From Vreelandella glaciei (GTDB lineage Bacteria > Pseudomonadota > Gammaproteobacteria > Pseudomonadales > Halomonadaceae): 64,000 nt of DNA. The DNA is taken from assembly GCF_013415125.1 (NCBI RefSeq), contig NZ_JACCDE010000005.1, positions 62,001 through 126,000 of the forward strand, in the 5' to 3' direction. Below are positions 28,089-37,046 of the stretch, in pieces. The notes beneath the pieces were generated by a model. The model saw only the letters and a list, made by a program, of their open reading frames with translations, ran no database searches and was not told the origin of the DNA. Position 1 is the first letter of the stretch. Each line of letters begins with the position of its first letter. A program made the position numbers and the translations under genes.

Positions 28089-28880
28089 ATGAACGTTCCT
28101 ATCAAGACGCCTTCTGAAATCGAACACATGCGCGAAGCCGGGCGCCAAGCGGCTAGCGTTATCGAAATGATCACCCCTCATGTCCAGGTAGGGGTCAGTA
28201 CGGGGGAAATCGACCGTCTTTGCCACGACTATATCGTTAACGAACTGGGGTCGGCCCCGGCACCGCTGAACTACCACGGCTTTCCCAAGGCAACCTGCAC
28301 CTCCATTAATCATGTGGTGTGCCACGGCATTCCTGACGATGCCAAGAAGCTCAAAAACGGCGACATCATGAACCTGGATATCACCGTCAAGACCAAGGAC
28401 GGCTACCACGGCGACTCCAGCGTGATGTTTGTGGTCGGCGAGACTATTCAGGGCGAACGGCTGTGCCGCATCACCCAGGAGTGCCTGTACAAGAGCATTG
28501 AACTGGTGAAACCTGGCGTACGCCTTTCCGAACTGGCTCGAGTGATCCAAAAGCACGCCGAAGAGCACGGTTACTCGGTGGTGCGCGACTTCTGCGGCCA
28601 TGGTATCGGTGCTGATTTCCATGAGGAGCCGCAGTTTTTGCACTACGACGGCTACGCGCCGGACGCCGACATCAAGCTTGCTGCCGGTATGTGCTTCACC
28701 ATCGAACCGATGATTAATGTCGGTGACTATAAAACCAAGGTACTGCGCGATGGCTGGACCGCCGTCACCAAGGACCGCAGTCTCTCCGCCCAGTGGGAAC
28801 ACACGCTACTGGTCACTGAATCCGGTGTTGAAGTGCTGACCGCGCGTCGCGACGAAGACTTCAGTTTTTTGAACAACTGA
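28089..28880 (+). CDS. map: Methionine aminopeptidase, type I
   Basis: Removes the initiator methionine from nascent proteins; binuclear metal hydrolase. The 263 residues contain the five metal ligands: NHVVCHGIPDDAKKLKNGDIMNLDITVKTKDGYHGDSS (two Asp), FCGHGIGADFHEEP (His), FTIEPMINVG (Glu) and QWEHTLLVTESG (Glu). First of a plus-strand series with glnD, whose ATG overlaps the map TGA by one base. Confidence 0.98.
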   Translation: MNVPIKTPSEIEHMREAGRQAASVIEMITPHVQVGVSTGEIDRLCHDYIVNELGSAPAPLNYHGFPKATCTSINHVVCHGIPDDAKKLKNGDIMNLDITVKTKDGYHGDSSVMFVVGETIQGERLCRITQECLYKSIELVKPGVRLSELARVIQKHAEEHGYSVVRDFCGHGIGADFHEEPQFLHYDGYAPDADIKLAAGMCFTIEPMINVGDYKTKVLRDGWTAVTKDRSLSAQWEHTLLVTESGVEVLTARRDEDFSFLNN

Positions 28881-31555
28881 TGCTTCTTCACCACTACCGG
28901 TTTGAACCGGACACCTCGCTTTTCGATTTAGACCTGTTTCGCACCGAGCTTGCAGGCTCGCGCTCCCCGGTCGCCCCTTTCAAAGCCGCGCTGCGCGAAC
29001 TGCAGGCACGCTTCGATGACCAGTTTCGCGCCGGAGCGGATATCCGTGATCTGGTGCGCGGCCGCGCTTGGTATCTTGACCAGCTACTCGCTATTGCCTG
29101 GGCGCAGCATGAGTGGCCCGATGATGGCATCGCGCTGGTCGCAGTTGGCGGCTATGGCCGGGGCGAGCTGCACCCACACTCCGACATTGACCTGCTGCTG
29201 TTGCTAAAGCAGGACGACGACACCGCCTACCGTGAACCGCTCACCGCCTTTATCACGTTTTTGTGGGATATTGGCCTGGAGATCGGGCACAGCGTGCGCT
29301 CGCTCAACGACTGCGAACGGGAAGCCGAAGCGGACGTGACCGTGATTACCAACCTGCTCGAATCACGTTTGATCGCGGGGCCGGAGGCATTGCGTGAATC
29401 CATGCGCGAGCGCCTCAGCGCCGAGCACATTTGGCCCGCCGACCGCTTCTTTGAGGCCAAGTGGCAGGAGCAGATCTCCCGCCACTACCGTTACAACAAC
29501 TCTGAGTACCACCTGGAGCCAAATCTCAAAAGTTCCCCCGGTGGGTTGCGCGATATTCAGATGATCGGCTGGGTAGCCAAACGCCACTTTGGCACCGAAC
29601 AGTACACCGACATCGTCGCTAACGGCTTTATGAATGACGCCGAACTGCGCATTTTGAGCCAGGGGCAGGCATTTTTATGGCAAGTGCGCTACGCCCTGCA
29701 TATGCTCACCGACCGCGCCGAAGACCGCCTGCTGTTTGACCATCAGCGCACGATTGCCGAGATGTTTGGCTTCCGCGATACGCCTGAGCGCCTCGCGGTC
29801 GAGCAGTTTATGAAGCGCTACTACCGCCACGTCACCGCGCTCGCGGGCCTTAACGATATGCTGCTGCAGCATTTCGACGAAGTGATTTTGCGCGGCAAAG
29901 AGGCACTGGAAACCGTCAAGCTGAATGAGCGCTTCGAGACCAAAGGCGGCTATATTCAGGTTCGCTCACGCAACCTGTTCCGCGAACGGCCTGCCGCCAT
30001 GCTCGAGCTGTTTTTGCTGATGGCCAAGCACCCCGAAATTGAAGGGGTACGCGCCGACACCATCCGGCTGATCCGCGATCACCGCCACCAGATTGACGAC
30101 CACTACCGGGAAGACCCGCGCCACCAGCGGCTGTTTATGGCCATTATGCGCGCCCCAGGCAACGTACCGCGCCAGTTGCGGCGTATGAACCGCTACGGCA
30201 TTTTGGGCAAGTACCTGCCCGAGTTTGGCCGTGCCGTGGGGCTGATGCAGCACGACCTGTTTCATATCTATACCGTTGACGCCCACACTCTGCGGCTGCT
30301 CAAGTTTCTGCACGGTTTCCGTAAGCCGGAAGCGAAAGGCGACTTTCCCGTGGCGGCAGCGCTCATGCAGCAGCTTCCCAAGCTGGACCTACTGTGGATT
30401 GCCGGGCTATTTCACGATATCGGCAAGGGCCGTGGCGGCGACCACTCGGAAATTGGCGCCCGGGACGTAGAACAGTTCTGCCAGCGGCATCACGTCTCGC
30501 CTCACGATACAAACCTGGTCAGCTGGCTGGTGGAGCACCACCTGCTGATGTCGATGACCGCACAAAAGCGCGATATCAGCGACCCCGATGTGATTCGCGA
30601 CTTTGCCCTGGTGGTGCGTAATGAAACCCGCCTGGATTACCTTTATGTGCTCACCGTTGCCGATATCAACGCGACCAACCCAACGCTGTGGAACGGCTGG
30701 CGGGCGACACTGCTGCGCCAACTGCATGCTGAGACCAAGCGCGCTTTGCGCCGTGGCCTGAACAACCCCCCTGACAGAGATGACTGGGTACGCGAAACAC
30801 GCACCGAAGCGCGCTCGCTGCTACAAACTATCGGGATTAATCGGGCCCAAATCGATCAGCTCTGGGAATCGTTAGGAGAGGACTACTTTCTCCAGTATGC
30901 GCCCAGCGAGATTGTCTGGCAGACCCAAGGCATCCTCAATCACAACCAGTCGCCGCTGCCGCTGGTACTGATCAGCGCGCCCACCGCCGACATGGCCGAA
31001 GGCGGCACCAAGGTGTTTATCCACACTCGCTCGGTGGATGACCTGTTCGCCGCAACGGCAGCCGCCATGGAGCAGCTGGGTCTGTCGATCCACGACGCAC
31101 GCATCGCCACTTCCCACAACGACTGGACGCTGAATACCTTTATTGTGCTCGATAGTCACGGCCAGCCCATTCGTGACCCGAACCACATCGAAGAGATGCG
31201 CCAGCACTTGGTCGAAGAGCTGGATGACCCCGACGACTACCCCACTATCGTGACACGTCACACGCCGCGCCAGCTCAAGCATTTCAAGGTACCCACGGAA
31301 GTGTTGATTGAGCAGGACCCGGCCAACGAACGCACGCTGCTGGAGCTAACCGCCCCCGACCGCCCCGGCCTGTTGGCTCGCGTGGGTCGAATCTTTATGG
31401 AGCAGGATATTTCCCTTTCAGCGGCGAAAATCGCCACCCTCGGCGAGCGGGTGGAAGACGTCTTTTTCATTACCACCAAGGCTGGCGAACCACTGACCGA
31501 CCCTGAACGCCAACAGCAGCTACGCGAGCGGCTGATTGAAGTGTTAGGGGTTTAA
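28880..31555 (+). CDS. glnD: Bifunctional uridylyltransferase/uridylyl-removing enzyme GlnD
   Basis: Senses glutamine and adds or removes UMP on the PII protein, controlling nitrogen assimilation. The 891 residues show the nucleotidyltransferase domain GGYGRGELHPHSDIDLLLL (about 94-112), a helical linker, the HD hydrolase domain GLFHDIGKGRGGDHSEIG (about 510-527), and two C-terminal ACT domains (about 700-790 and 815-890; TAPDRPGLLARVGRIF). Translationally coupled to map by TGATG. A palindromic intergenic element follows the stop. Confidence 0.97.
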   Translation: MLLHHYRFEPDTSLFDLDLFRTELAGSRSPVAPFKAALRELQARFDDQFRAGADIRDLVRGRAWYLDQLLAIAWAQHEWPDDGIALVAVGGYGRGELHPHSDIDLLLLLKQDDDTAYREPLTAFITFLWDIGLEIGHSVRSLNDCEREAEADVTVITNLLESRLIAGPEALRESMRERLSAEHIWPADRFFEAKWQEQISRHYRYNNSEYHLEPNLKSSPGGLRDIQMIGWVAKRHFGTEQYTDIVANGFMNDAELRILSQGQAFLWQVRYALHMLTDRAEDRLLFDHQRTIAEMFGFRDTPERLAVEQFMKRYYRHVTALAGLNDMLLQHFDEVILRGKEALETVKLNERFETKGGYIQVRSRNLFRERPAAMLELFLLMAKHPEIEGVRADTIRLIRDHRHQIDDHYREDPRHQRLFMAIMRAPGNVPRQLRRMNRYGILGKYLPEFGRAVGLMQHDLFHIYTVDAHTLRLLKFLHGFRKPEAKGDFPVAAALMQQLPKLDLLWIAGLFHDIGKGRGGDHSEIGARDVEQFCQRHHVSPHDTNLVSWLVEHHLLMSMTAQKRDISDPDVIRDFALVVRNETRLDYLYVLTVADINATNPTLWNGWRATLLRQLHAETKRALRRGLNNPPDRDDWVRETRTEARSLLQTIGINRAQIDQLWESLGEDYFLQYAPSEIVWQTQGILNHNQSPLPLVLISAPTADMAEGGTKVFIHTRSVDDLFAATAAAMEQLGLSIHDARIATSHNDWTLNTFIVLDSHGQPIRDPNHIEEMRQHLVEELDDPDDYPTIVTRHTPRQLKHFKVPTEVLIEQDPANERTLLELTAPDRPGLLARVGRIFMEQDISLSAAKIATLGERVEDVFFITTKAGEPLTDPERQQQLRERLIEVLGV

Positions 31556-31604
31556 AAGGTAATACACCGAACCCCGAGGCTGACGCAGAGATTGTAGTGC
31601 CAAG

Positions 31605-31710
31605 CCTGGGGGCGAGGGTAGGTTTCCGCGAGGGCGCTGTGAACCCCTCCATGGGCGCTACTTTCGCCATCCATGGCGAAAGACCCTCGCTCCAACCTAC
31701 CCTCGCTCCC
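31605..31710. repeat. Nested palindromic intergenic element (REP-like) between glnD and dapC
   Basis: Outer arms GCGAGGGTAGGTT (31612-31624) and AACCTACCCTCGC (31694-31706) are exact inverted repeats. Inside, CTTTCGCCAT (31661-31670) and ATGGCGAAAG (31673-31682) form a second perfect hairpin, and GGGCGCT occurs twice in direct orientation near 31632 and 31653. This size and layout resemble abundant dispersed intergenic palindromes that I associate with Halomonas genomes; that recollection is unverified. It contains no coding sequence and could also act as a bidirectional terminator. Confidence 0.75.
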
Positions 31711-31829
31711 GTCTATCAGGTGTCTGTAAAAGCATTCATTGCAAAATCACACCCTCGTTAGGTTTGAGCCTGCACCGGGGCTTGCCTATAATCGTCGTCT
31801 TACGCCAGCCAGCCACTAACGGACACATC

Positions 31830-33026
31830 ATGAACGCCGACCTCGACGCCCTGCATCCCTACCCGTTTGAAAAGCTGGCGGCGCTAAAGGCGACGCTCAC
31901 CCCGCCCACCGAGCTCGCCCATATACCGCTGACCATTGGCGAACCTCAGCACGCGCCCTACCCAGCAGCGCTTGATGCCCTAGTAGCGCACCAATTGGAA
32001 ATGGCCCGCTACCCGGCCACCAACGGCCTGCCAGCGCTTCGTGAAGCCATCGCTAATTGGGCAACACAGCGCTTTCAGCTACGCAACCTCGACAGCGAAC
32101 AACATATCGTTCCGGTCAACGGCACTCGGGAAGCAATTTTTGCCTTTGTGCAGGCAGCCCTGGATCGCACGCGCCCTGCGAAAGTCGCGGTACCCAACCC
32201 GTTTTATCAGATTTACGAAGGCGCGACGCTGCTGGCAGGCGGTGAACCGCTCTACTTAGACTGCACCGCTGAGAACAATTTTCGGCCGGACTTTAGTGCG
32301 GTGCCTGCCGCTATGTGGCGCGAGGTGCAGATGGTGTTTATCTGTTCACCGGGCAACCCCACCGGGGCAGTCACTCCCATTGAGGAGTTCAAGCAACTCA
32401 TTGCACTGGCCGATGAGCACGACTTCATCATCGCCTCAGACGAGTGCTATTCGGAACTTTATCTGGACGAGACCGCCCCACCGCCCGGCCTATTACAAGC
32501 CTGCGCCGAACTGGGCCGTAACGATTATCGGCGTTGCGTAGTATTTCACTCGCTCTCCAAGCGCTCTAACTTGCCCGGCCTGCGTTCGGGTTTTGTGGCG
32601 GGCGATGCAGCCCTGCTAACCCCCTTCAAGCGCTACCGCACCTATCATGGCTGCGCCATGTCGCTGCCCCTCCAGCACGCCTCTATTGCCGCCTGGCAGG
32701 ATGAGCACCACGTGCGTGCTAACCGCGATGCCTACCGGGAAAAATTTAGCGCGGTGACCGATGTGCTTGCGCCTGTCATGAGCTTCCCAGTTCCTCAAGC
32801 CAGTTTCTATCTCTGGCCTGCGGTACCGGGCGGCGACGACATTGCTTTCACCCAGCGTCTGTTTGCCGAGCAGCATGTAAGCGTACTACCCGGCAGCTTA
32901 ATGGGGCGCACGGGGGGAAACGGCACTAACCCTGGCGCAGGACGTGTGCGATTAGCACTGGTAGCTGAGTTGACACCTACGCTGGAAGCGGCGCAGCGTA
33001 TTCGTCATCTTATTGAGCGCGGCTAA
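31830..33026 (+). CDS. dapC: N-succinyldiaminopimelate aminotransferase
   Basis: PLP-dependent class I/II aminotransferase in the succinylase branch of lysine/DAP synthesis. The 398 residues contain PVNGTREAIFAF (cofactor phosphate region), ICSPGNPTGAVTP, IIASDECYSELY and the Schiff-base lysine motif SLSKRSNLPGLRSGF. The start at 31830 is preferred (MNADLDALHPYPFEKL; GGACAC upstream); an earlier frame extension lies in the promoter region. Neighbours dapD and dapE support the assignment against other aminotransferases. Confidence 0.92.
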   Translation: MNADLDALHPYPFEKLAALKATLTPPTELAHIPLTIGEPQHAPYPAALDALVAHQLEMARYPATNGLPALREAIANWATQRFQLRNLDSEQHIVPVNGTREAIFAFVQAALDRTRPAKVAVPNPFYQIYEGATLLAGGEPLYLDCTAENNFRPDFSAVPAAMWREVQMVFICSPGNPTGAVTPIEEFKQLIALADEHDFIIASDECYSELYLDETAPPPGLLQACAELGRNDYRRCVVFHSLSKRSNLPGLRSGFVAGDAALLTPFKRYRTYHGCAMSLPLQHASIAAWQDEHHVRANRDAYREKFSAVTDVLAPVMSFPVPQASFYLWPAVPGGDDIAFTQRLFAEQHVSVLPGSLMGRTGGNGTNPGAGRVRLALVAELTPTLEAAQRIRHLIERG

Positions 33027-33057
33027 CCGCGTTGACGCTTTGCTTAAAGGAGGCTGT

Positions 33058-33402
33058 ATGCTGACGCTCTATATGATTAATACCTGCGACACCTGCCGTA
33101 AGGCGCGCAAAGCCTTGGAAGGCAAAGGGATTGCGTTCAAGACCTACGACCTGCGCAAAGATGGCCTTTCGGCGGGCCTGCTTGAGCATATTTTAGAGCG
33201 TGTACCGCTTGTCGATGTCGTCAATAAGCGCAGTAAAACCTGGCGCGACCTCCCTCAGGAAGAGAAAGACGCCTTTGATACGTCAGCCCGCCAGATGCTG
33301 GTGAAACATCCCACGCTACTGAAGCGGCCGCTACTAGAAGTAGACGACTCAACCATGTTGGTTGGCTACCGCGACGGCGATTACGACAAGCTGAGTGGTT
33401 AG
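33058..33402 (+). CDS. ArsC/Spx-family reductase-like protein (YffB type)
   Basis: A thioredoxin-fold protein of 114 residues with an N-terminal redox-like motif MINTCDTCRKARKAL (CDTC, near residues 9-12), LRKDGLSAGLLEHIL, a lysine-rich region VVNKRSKTWRDL and the LLKRPLLE segment of the ArsC/Spx family. AAAGGAGG precedes the ATG at 33058, which is 31 bp after dapC. This small gene between dapC and dapD is also found in Pseudomonas. Substrate and role are unknown; arsenate reduction is not supported by context. Confidence 0.85.
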   Translation: MLTLYMINTCDTCRKARKALEGKGIAFKTYDLRKDGLSAGLLEHILERVPLVDVVNKRSKTWRDLPQEEKDAFDTSARQMLVKHPTLLKRPLLEVDDSTMLVGYRDGDYDKLSG

Positions 33403-33459
33403 TCGCTAGCCGCACTCATTCTTCATTCTCCACTACCCATCACTACAGGACACTCTCTT

Positions 33460-34485
33460 ATGCTGAGCTTTGCGCTTGGAATTGGCACCCAAAACACTCA
33501 GGGCGATTGGCTGGAAATCTACTACCCGGCACCGCTGTTCAACCCCGATGCGAGCTTGGTAACCGCTGCTCAGCAAGCGCTGGATGCACCGCAAGGCAAC
33601 GCTGCGATTAGCTTTTTGCCTGAAGACTGCACACGCCTGGCAAAAGCCTTAGAGGCCGCTGGCCACTCCGCCCAGGCAGAGCTTGCTGAAGCGCTTTCCG
33701 CTAGCCAGCGCCCACTGGTTGCCATGTTTCTGGACGCCGATCAGCCGCCGCAGACCGCTCCCGAGGTCTACCTCAAACTCCATCTGCTTTCCCACCGCCT
33801 GGTGAAGCCCCATGGATTGGATCTGACCGGCATGTTTGGCCTGCTACGTAACATAGCCTGGACCAGCGAAGGCGCGATTGATGTCGAAGAGCTACCTGCA
33901 CGCCGTTTGAAGGCGCGCATGGCGGGGCGCGCGCTCTCCGTGGACTGCGTGGACAAATTCCCCAAAATGACCGACTACGTGGTGCCTACCGGTATCCGCA
34001 TCGGCGACACTGCCCGCGTGCGCCTGGGTGCTTACTTGGGCGAAGGCACCACCGTGATGCACGAAGGCTTCGTCAACTTCAATGCAGGCGCCGAAGGCCC
34101 CGGCATGATCGAAGGCCGCATTTCGGCGGGTGTGATGGTCGGCAAAGGTTCAGACCTCGGTGGCGGCTGCTCGACCATGGGCACCCTCTCCGGCGGCGGC
34201 AATATCGTCATTAAAGTCGGCGAAGGCTGCTTAATCGGCGCCAACGCTGGCATCGGCATTCCCCTGGGTGACCGCTGCACGGTAGAAGCGGGTCTCTATA
34301 TTACTGCTGGCTCCAAAGTAACGCTGCTGGATGATCAGGGCCAGGAAGTAAAAACCGTTTCTGCCCGCGAGCTGGCAAGCCAGGACGATCAGCTGTGGCG
34401 CCGCAACTCGCAGAACGGTCGCATTGAGTGCCTGACCAACAAAAGTGCCATCGCCCTGAACGAGGCGTTGCATGCCCACAACTGA
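33460..34485 (+). CDS. dapD: 2,3,4,5-tetrahydropyridine-2,6-dicarboxylate N-succinyltransferase
   Basis: Succinylates tetrahydrodipicolinate in DAP/lysine synthesis. This is the longer (341-residue) DapD type seen in Pseudomonas and Actinobacteria: an N-terminal mixed domain to about residue 170, then the left-handed beta-helix with [36 protein letters not shown] (about 173-208) and [38 protein letters not shown], and a C-terminal strand. Its stop overlaps the dapE start by 14 bp. Confidence 0.94.
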   Translation: MLSFALGIGTQNTQGDWLEIYYPAPLFNPDASLVTAAQQALDAPQGNAAISFLPEDCTRLAKALEAAGHSAQAELAEALSASQRPLVAMFLDADQPPQTAPEVYLKLHLLSHRLVKPHGLDLTGMFGLLRNIAWTSEGAIDVEELPARRLKARMAGRALSVDCVDKFPKMTDYVVPTGIRIGDTARVRLGAYLGEGTTVMHEGFVNFNAGAEGPGMIEGRISAGVMVGKGSDLGGGCSTMGTLSGGGNIVIKVGEGCLIGANAGIGIPLGDRCTVEAGLYITAGSKVTLLDDQGQEVKTVSARELASQDDQLWRRNSQNGRIECLTNKSAIALNEALHAHN

Positions 34486-35644
34486 GCCTGAAGCGCTGTC
34501 GCCGACGCTGCAACTTGCCTTTGAGCTGCTCAGCCGAGCCTCGGTAACGCCGGACGACGAAGGTTGCCAGGAACTCATGATCGAGCGTTTAACAGCGCTC
34601 GGTTTCAATGTTGAGCGGCTGCCATTTGGCGATGTAAAGAATTTTTGGGCAGTGCGCGGTCATCACGGCCCCGTCGTGGCTTTCGCGGGCCACACCGATG
34701 TGGTGCCCAGCGGCCCCTATATCAACTGGCAGTACCCACCGTTCGAGCCCTGCATCGACGCAGAGGGAATGCTGTGCGGGCGTGGCGCTGCCGATATGAA
34801 AGGCAGCCTCGCTTCCATGCTGACCGCCGTTGAACGCTTTGTCGCGAATTATCCAGAGCACGACGGCCGCATTGCCTTTCTGATCACTTCCGATGAAGAG
34901 GGCCCGGCGGTCGACGGCACCCGCGCGGTGGTTGAGCATCTGCGCGAGCGCAATGAACGCCTCGATTACTGTATTGTCGGCGAGCCATCCTCGACCACGC
35001 GCCTGGGCGATGTGATCAAAAACGGTCGCCGCGGCTCACTGGGAGCTACGTTGCACATTAAAGGCGTGCAGGGTCACGTGGCCTATCCGCATTTAGCGCG
35101 CAACCCCATTCACCAGGCGATGCCAGCGCTGGATGCACTGGTCAACGAGCACTGGGACGCGGGCAACGACTTTTTTCCCGCTACCAGCTTTCAGATTTCC
35201 AATCTGCGCGCAGGCACCGGGGCCACCAACGTGATCCCTGGCGATGTGGAAGTGGTGTTTAACTTTCGCTTCTCCACCGAGGTGACCTCTGATGAGCTCA
35301 AAGCGCGCACGGAAACCATTCTCACTCAGCATGGCCTGGAGTATCAGATAGACTGGACGCTTAACGGCGAGCCTTTCTTGACCGCCGAAGGCGAGCTTGT
35401 CGATGCCGCCATCAAAGGCGTTAAAGCGGTGACTGGCGAGCGCCCAGCGCTTTCTACCAGCGGTGGCACCTCGGATGGCCGCTTCATTGCTACCCTGGGC
35501 GCTCAGGTGGTCGAGCTAGGCCCGCTGAACGACACCATCCACAAGGTCAATGAGCGCGTTCGCGCTAGCGACCTCGACGACTTAAGCCGGATTTACGAAG
35601 CGACGCTGCAAGCGCTGCTTATCTCCGGCGAGGTAAACGTATGA
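34472..35644 (+). CDS. dapE: Succinyl-diaminopimelate desuccinylase
   Basis: Zinc peptidase M20 enzyme that releases L,L-DAP. The 390 residues contain [14 protein letters not shown] (His ligand), [15 protein letters not shown] (bridging Asp), [12 protein letters not shown] (catalytic Glu and Glu ligand), [20 protein letters not shown] and [12 protein letters not shown], all DapE features. Around 14 residues precede the usual family start, so a later start (near [12 protein letters not shown]) cannot be excluded. Overlaps dapD and, by ATGA, the following gene. Confidence 0.95.
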   Translation: MPTTEPEALSPTLQLAFELLSRASVTPDDEGCQELMIERLTALGFNVERLPFGDVKNFWAVRGHHGPVVAFAGHTDVVPSGPYINWQYPPFEPCIDAEGMLCGRGAADMKGSLASMLTAVERFVANYPEHDGRIAFLITSDEEGPAVDGTRAVVEHLRERNERLDYCIVGEPSSTTRLGDVIKNGRRGSLGATLHIKGVQGHVAYPHLARNPIHQAMPALDALVNEHWDAGNDFFPATSFQISNLRAGTGATNVIPGDVEVVFNFRFSTEVTSDELKARTETILTQHGLEYQIDWTLNGEPFLTAEGELVDAAIKGVKAVTGERPALSTSGGTSDGRFIATLGAQVVELGPLNDTIHKVNERVRASDLDDLSRIYEATLQALLISGEVNV

Positions 35645-36030
35645 TGGAGCGTTACCCCGATATAGAAATCTACCTGGCTAGCGTCTCGCTGGAGGCACTC
35701 AATGAGTGGCTAAAAAGCACGCTAATCGCACCGCCGCTCAGCCCGGCAGGCAAAGGCAAATGGCAAACCCGAGGTCAGTATCAGGGCGACTGCGTGCCGG
35801 TATTATTAGTAGACAAAGCCGCCGATGGCTTTGCCAGCCTATGGATTGATAGCAACCACACCCCTTGGATGACCGACCAAGAGTGCGCCCAACAAGCCGC
35901 AGAGGCGCTTCAGACCGAGGTGCGATGCTCATTGGGCGGCTGGAACCCCGGCGATGACCCTGACCGCTTCTGGCAAGTGCTTCCAGGCGGTAAAGAGGGA
36001 GCCATCGAGTGGCCTGATTCTGGCCGTTAA
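35641..36030 (+). CDS. Unknown protein of 129 aa coupled to dapE
   Basis: The ATG overlaps the dapE TGA as ATGA, so translation is coupled. The protein is soluble, acidic to neutral, rich in Trp (seven residues, e.g. [16 protein letters not shown] and [10 protein letters not shown]) and without signal or membrane segments. I recognise no family. It ends just before a strong terminator, so it is the last gene of the dap transcript. A gene in this place could modify or regulate dap enzymes, but nothing in the sequence shows it. Confidence 0.75.
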   Translation: MMERYPDIEIYLASVSLEALNEWLKSTLIAPPLSPAGKGKWQTRGQYQGDCVPVLLVDKAADGFASLWIDSNHTPWMTDQECAQQAAEALQTEVRCSLGGWNPGDDPDRFWQVLPGGKEGAIEWPDSGR

Positions 36031-36043
36031 CAGACCCTATAAA

Positions 36044-36077
36044 CGTAAACGACCCCGCCGAAGCGGGGTCGTTTACG
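36044..36077. terminator. Strong bidirectional hairpin at the end of the dap operon
   Basis: CGTAAACGACCCCGC pairs perfectly (15 bp) with GCGGGGTCGTTTACG around a CGAA loop, 13 bases after the unknown gene stop. It separates this plus-strand operon from the convergent cold-shock-domain gene at 36109. There is no long T-run, but the stem ends in TTTAC. Confidence 0.85.
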
Positions 36078-36108
36078 ATACTAAGATCAATTTAGCTAGC
36101 CGTTAAGC

Positions 36109-36654
36109 TTACTCAATAATGCTCACATCGTCGGCCTGCAAACCACGCTCATTTTTAATCACGTGATAACGCACAATTTGGCCTTCAGCTAACATACGCG
36201 GGCCACGGCCACGAATGGCGCGAAAGTGTACAAAGACATCTTCACCATTATCGCGGGTAATAAAACCATAGCCTTTGTTAGTATTGAACCACTTCACTTC
36301 CCCCTCTTCACGGCCATCATTGGGGTCAATAATATCTTCTTCCTCATCATCGTCCATGGGAGCAGCCGCTTGAGGTTGGCGCGGTGCTGGCTTGGGACGA
36401 ACCACAGCATCGGACGCCACCACGATTGAGGGCGCAAAAGCGGCAGACGCTAATGTGCCAATACACAGAACAATAAAACTACCTATGGCAACGGCAATAT
36501 AGACACCGCTAACTCCACTGATTGCCAGCTCGGCCATCCACAGCTCGGCGAGGGCACTATCGGTTAAATGAACAATCCCCGCCAGCAAAAGTGGCGTGGG
36601 GGCGGCAAGTAATACACTGATTAAGAAACAGCGAAACACAACTTTTGGGTTCAT
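36109..36654 (-). CDS. Membrane-anchored cold-shock-domain protein
   Basis: A 181-residue protein with two predicted membrane segments (about 5-28, FLISVLLAAPTPLLLAGIV, and about 46-78, VYIAVAIGSFIVLCIGTLAS), a Pro/Ala/acidic linker (about 90-112, DDDEEEDIIDPND), and a complete C-terminal cold-shock domain at about 113-181. The domain carries GEVKWFNTNKGYGFI (RNP1) and DVFVHFRAI (RNP2), so it should bind single-stranded RNA or DNA. Both helices precede the domain, placing it probably on the cytoplasmic side. A run of nine T separates GAGAG from the ATG. The fold is certain; tethering and function are inference. Confidence 0.88.
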   Translation of the reverse strand: MNPKVVFRCFLISVLLAAPTPLLLAGIVHLTDSALAELWMAELAISGVSGVYIAVAIGSFIVLCIGTLASAAFAPSIVVASDAVVRPKPAPRQPQAAAPMDDDEEEDIIDPNDGREEGEVKWFNTNKGYGFITRDNGEDVFVHFRAIRGRGPRMLAEGQIVRYHVIKNERGLQADDVSIIE

Positions 36655-36766
36655 AGAAAAAAAAAGCTCTCTTGTTGTATGGGTAACAGACGAAGGACAA
36701 TACCCGCACTATCAGGCCCATTCCCAATAGTACTGGCATACTACTACATAAGGTTGCAATGTTATC

Positions 36767-37015
36767 ATGACCCACGAATTATCGCCTGCCGAGCTAACCC
36801 AGCTTGTGGAATCTTTAGAAAGCCGCTTAGCGCATCAAGAACACTGGCTGGACACGCTGGACCAAGCGGTGATTCAGCAGGAGCGCCGCCTGGAAAAACT
36901 GGAGCAGTTGAGTGGGCTGATGCGCGAACGCCTGCGCGAGCAGCATCAAGCACTTCAAGCAAGCGAACCCCAGAGCGGCCAACGCCCCGAGGATGAACTT
37001 CCGCCACACTATTAA
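36767..37015 (+). CDS. slyX: SlyX-family protein
   Basis: An 82-residue coiled-coil protein matching SlyX: LVESLESRLAHQEHWLDTLDQ, then RRLEKLEQLSGLMRERLRE heptads, and the typical C-terminal PPHY. The molecular role of SlyX is not established. Single gene between two minus-strand genes; start ATG at 36767 with a weak AGGTTG upstream. Confidence 0.88.
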   Translation: MTHELSPAELTQLVESLESRLAHQEHWLDTLDQAVIQQERRLEKLEQLSGLMRERLREQHQALQASEPQSGQRPEDELPPHY

Positions 37016-37046
37016 GCCAATGGTAGCGCCAACGACTGCGTATTTA

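Noticed and set aside
28074..28802. Minus-strand 242-codon frame over map
   Set aside because: Antisense of map, which has all metal ligands.
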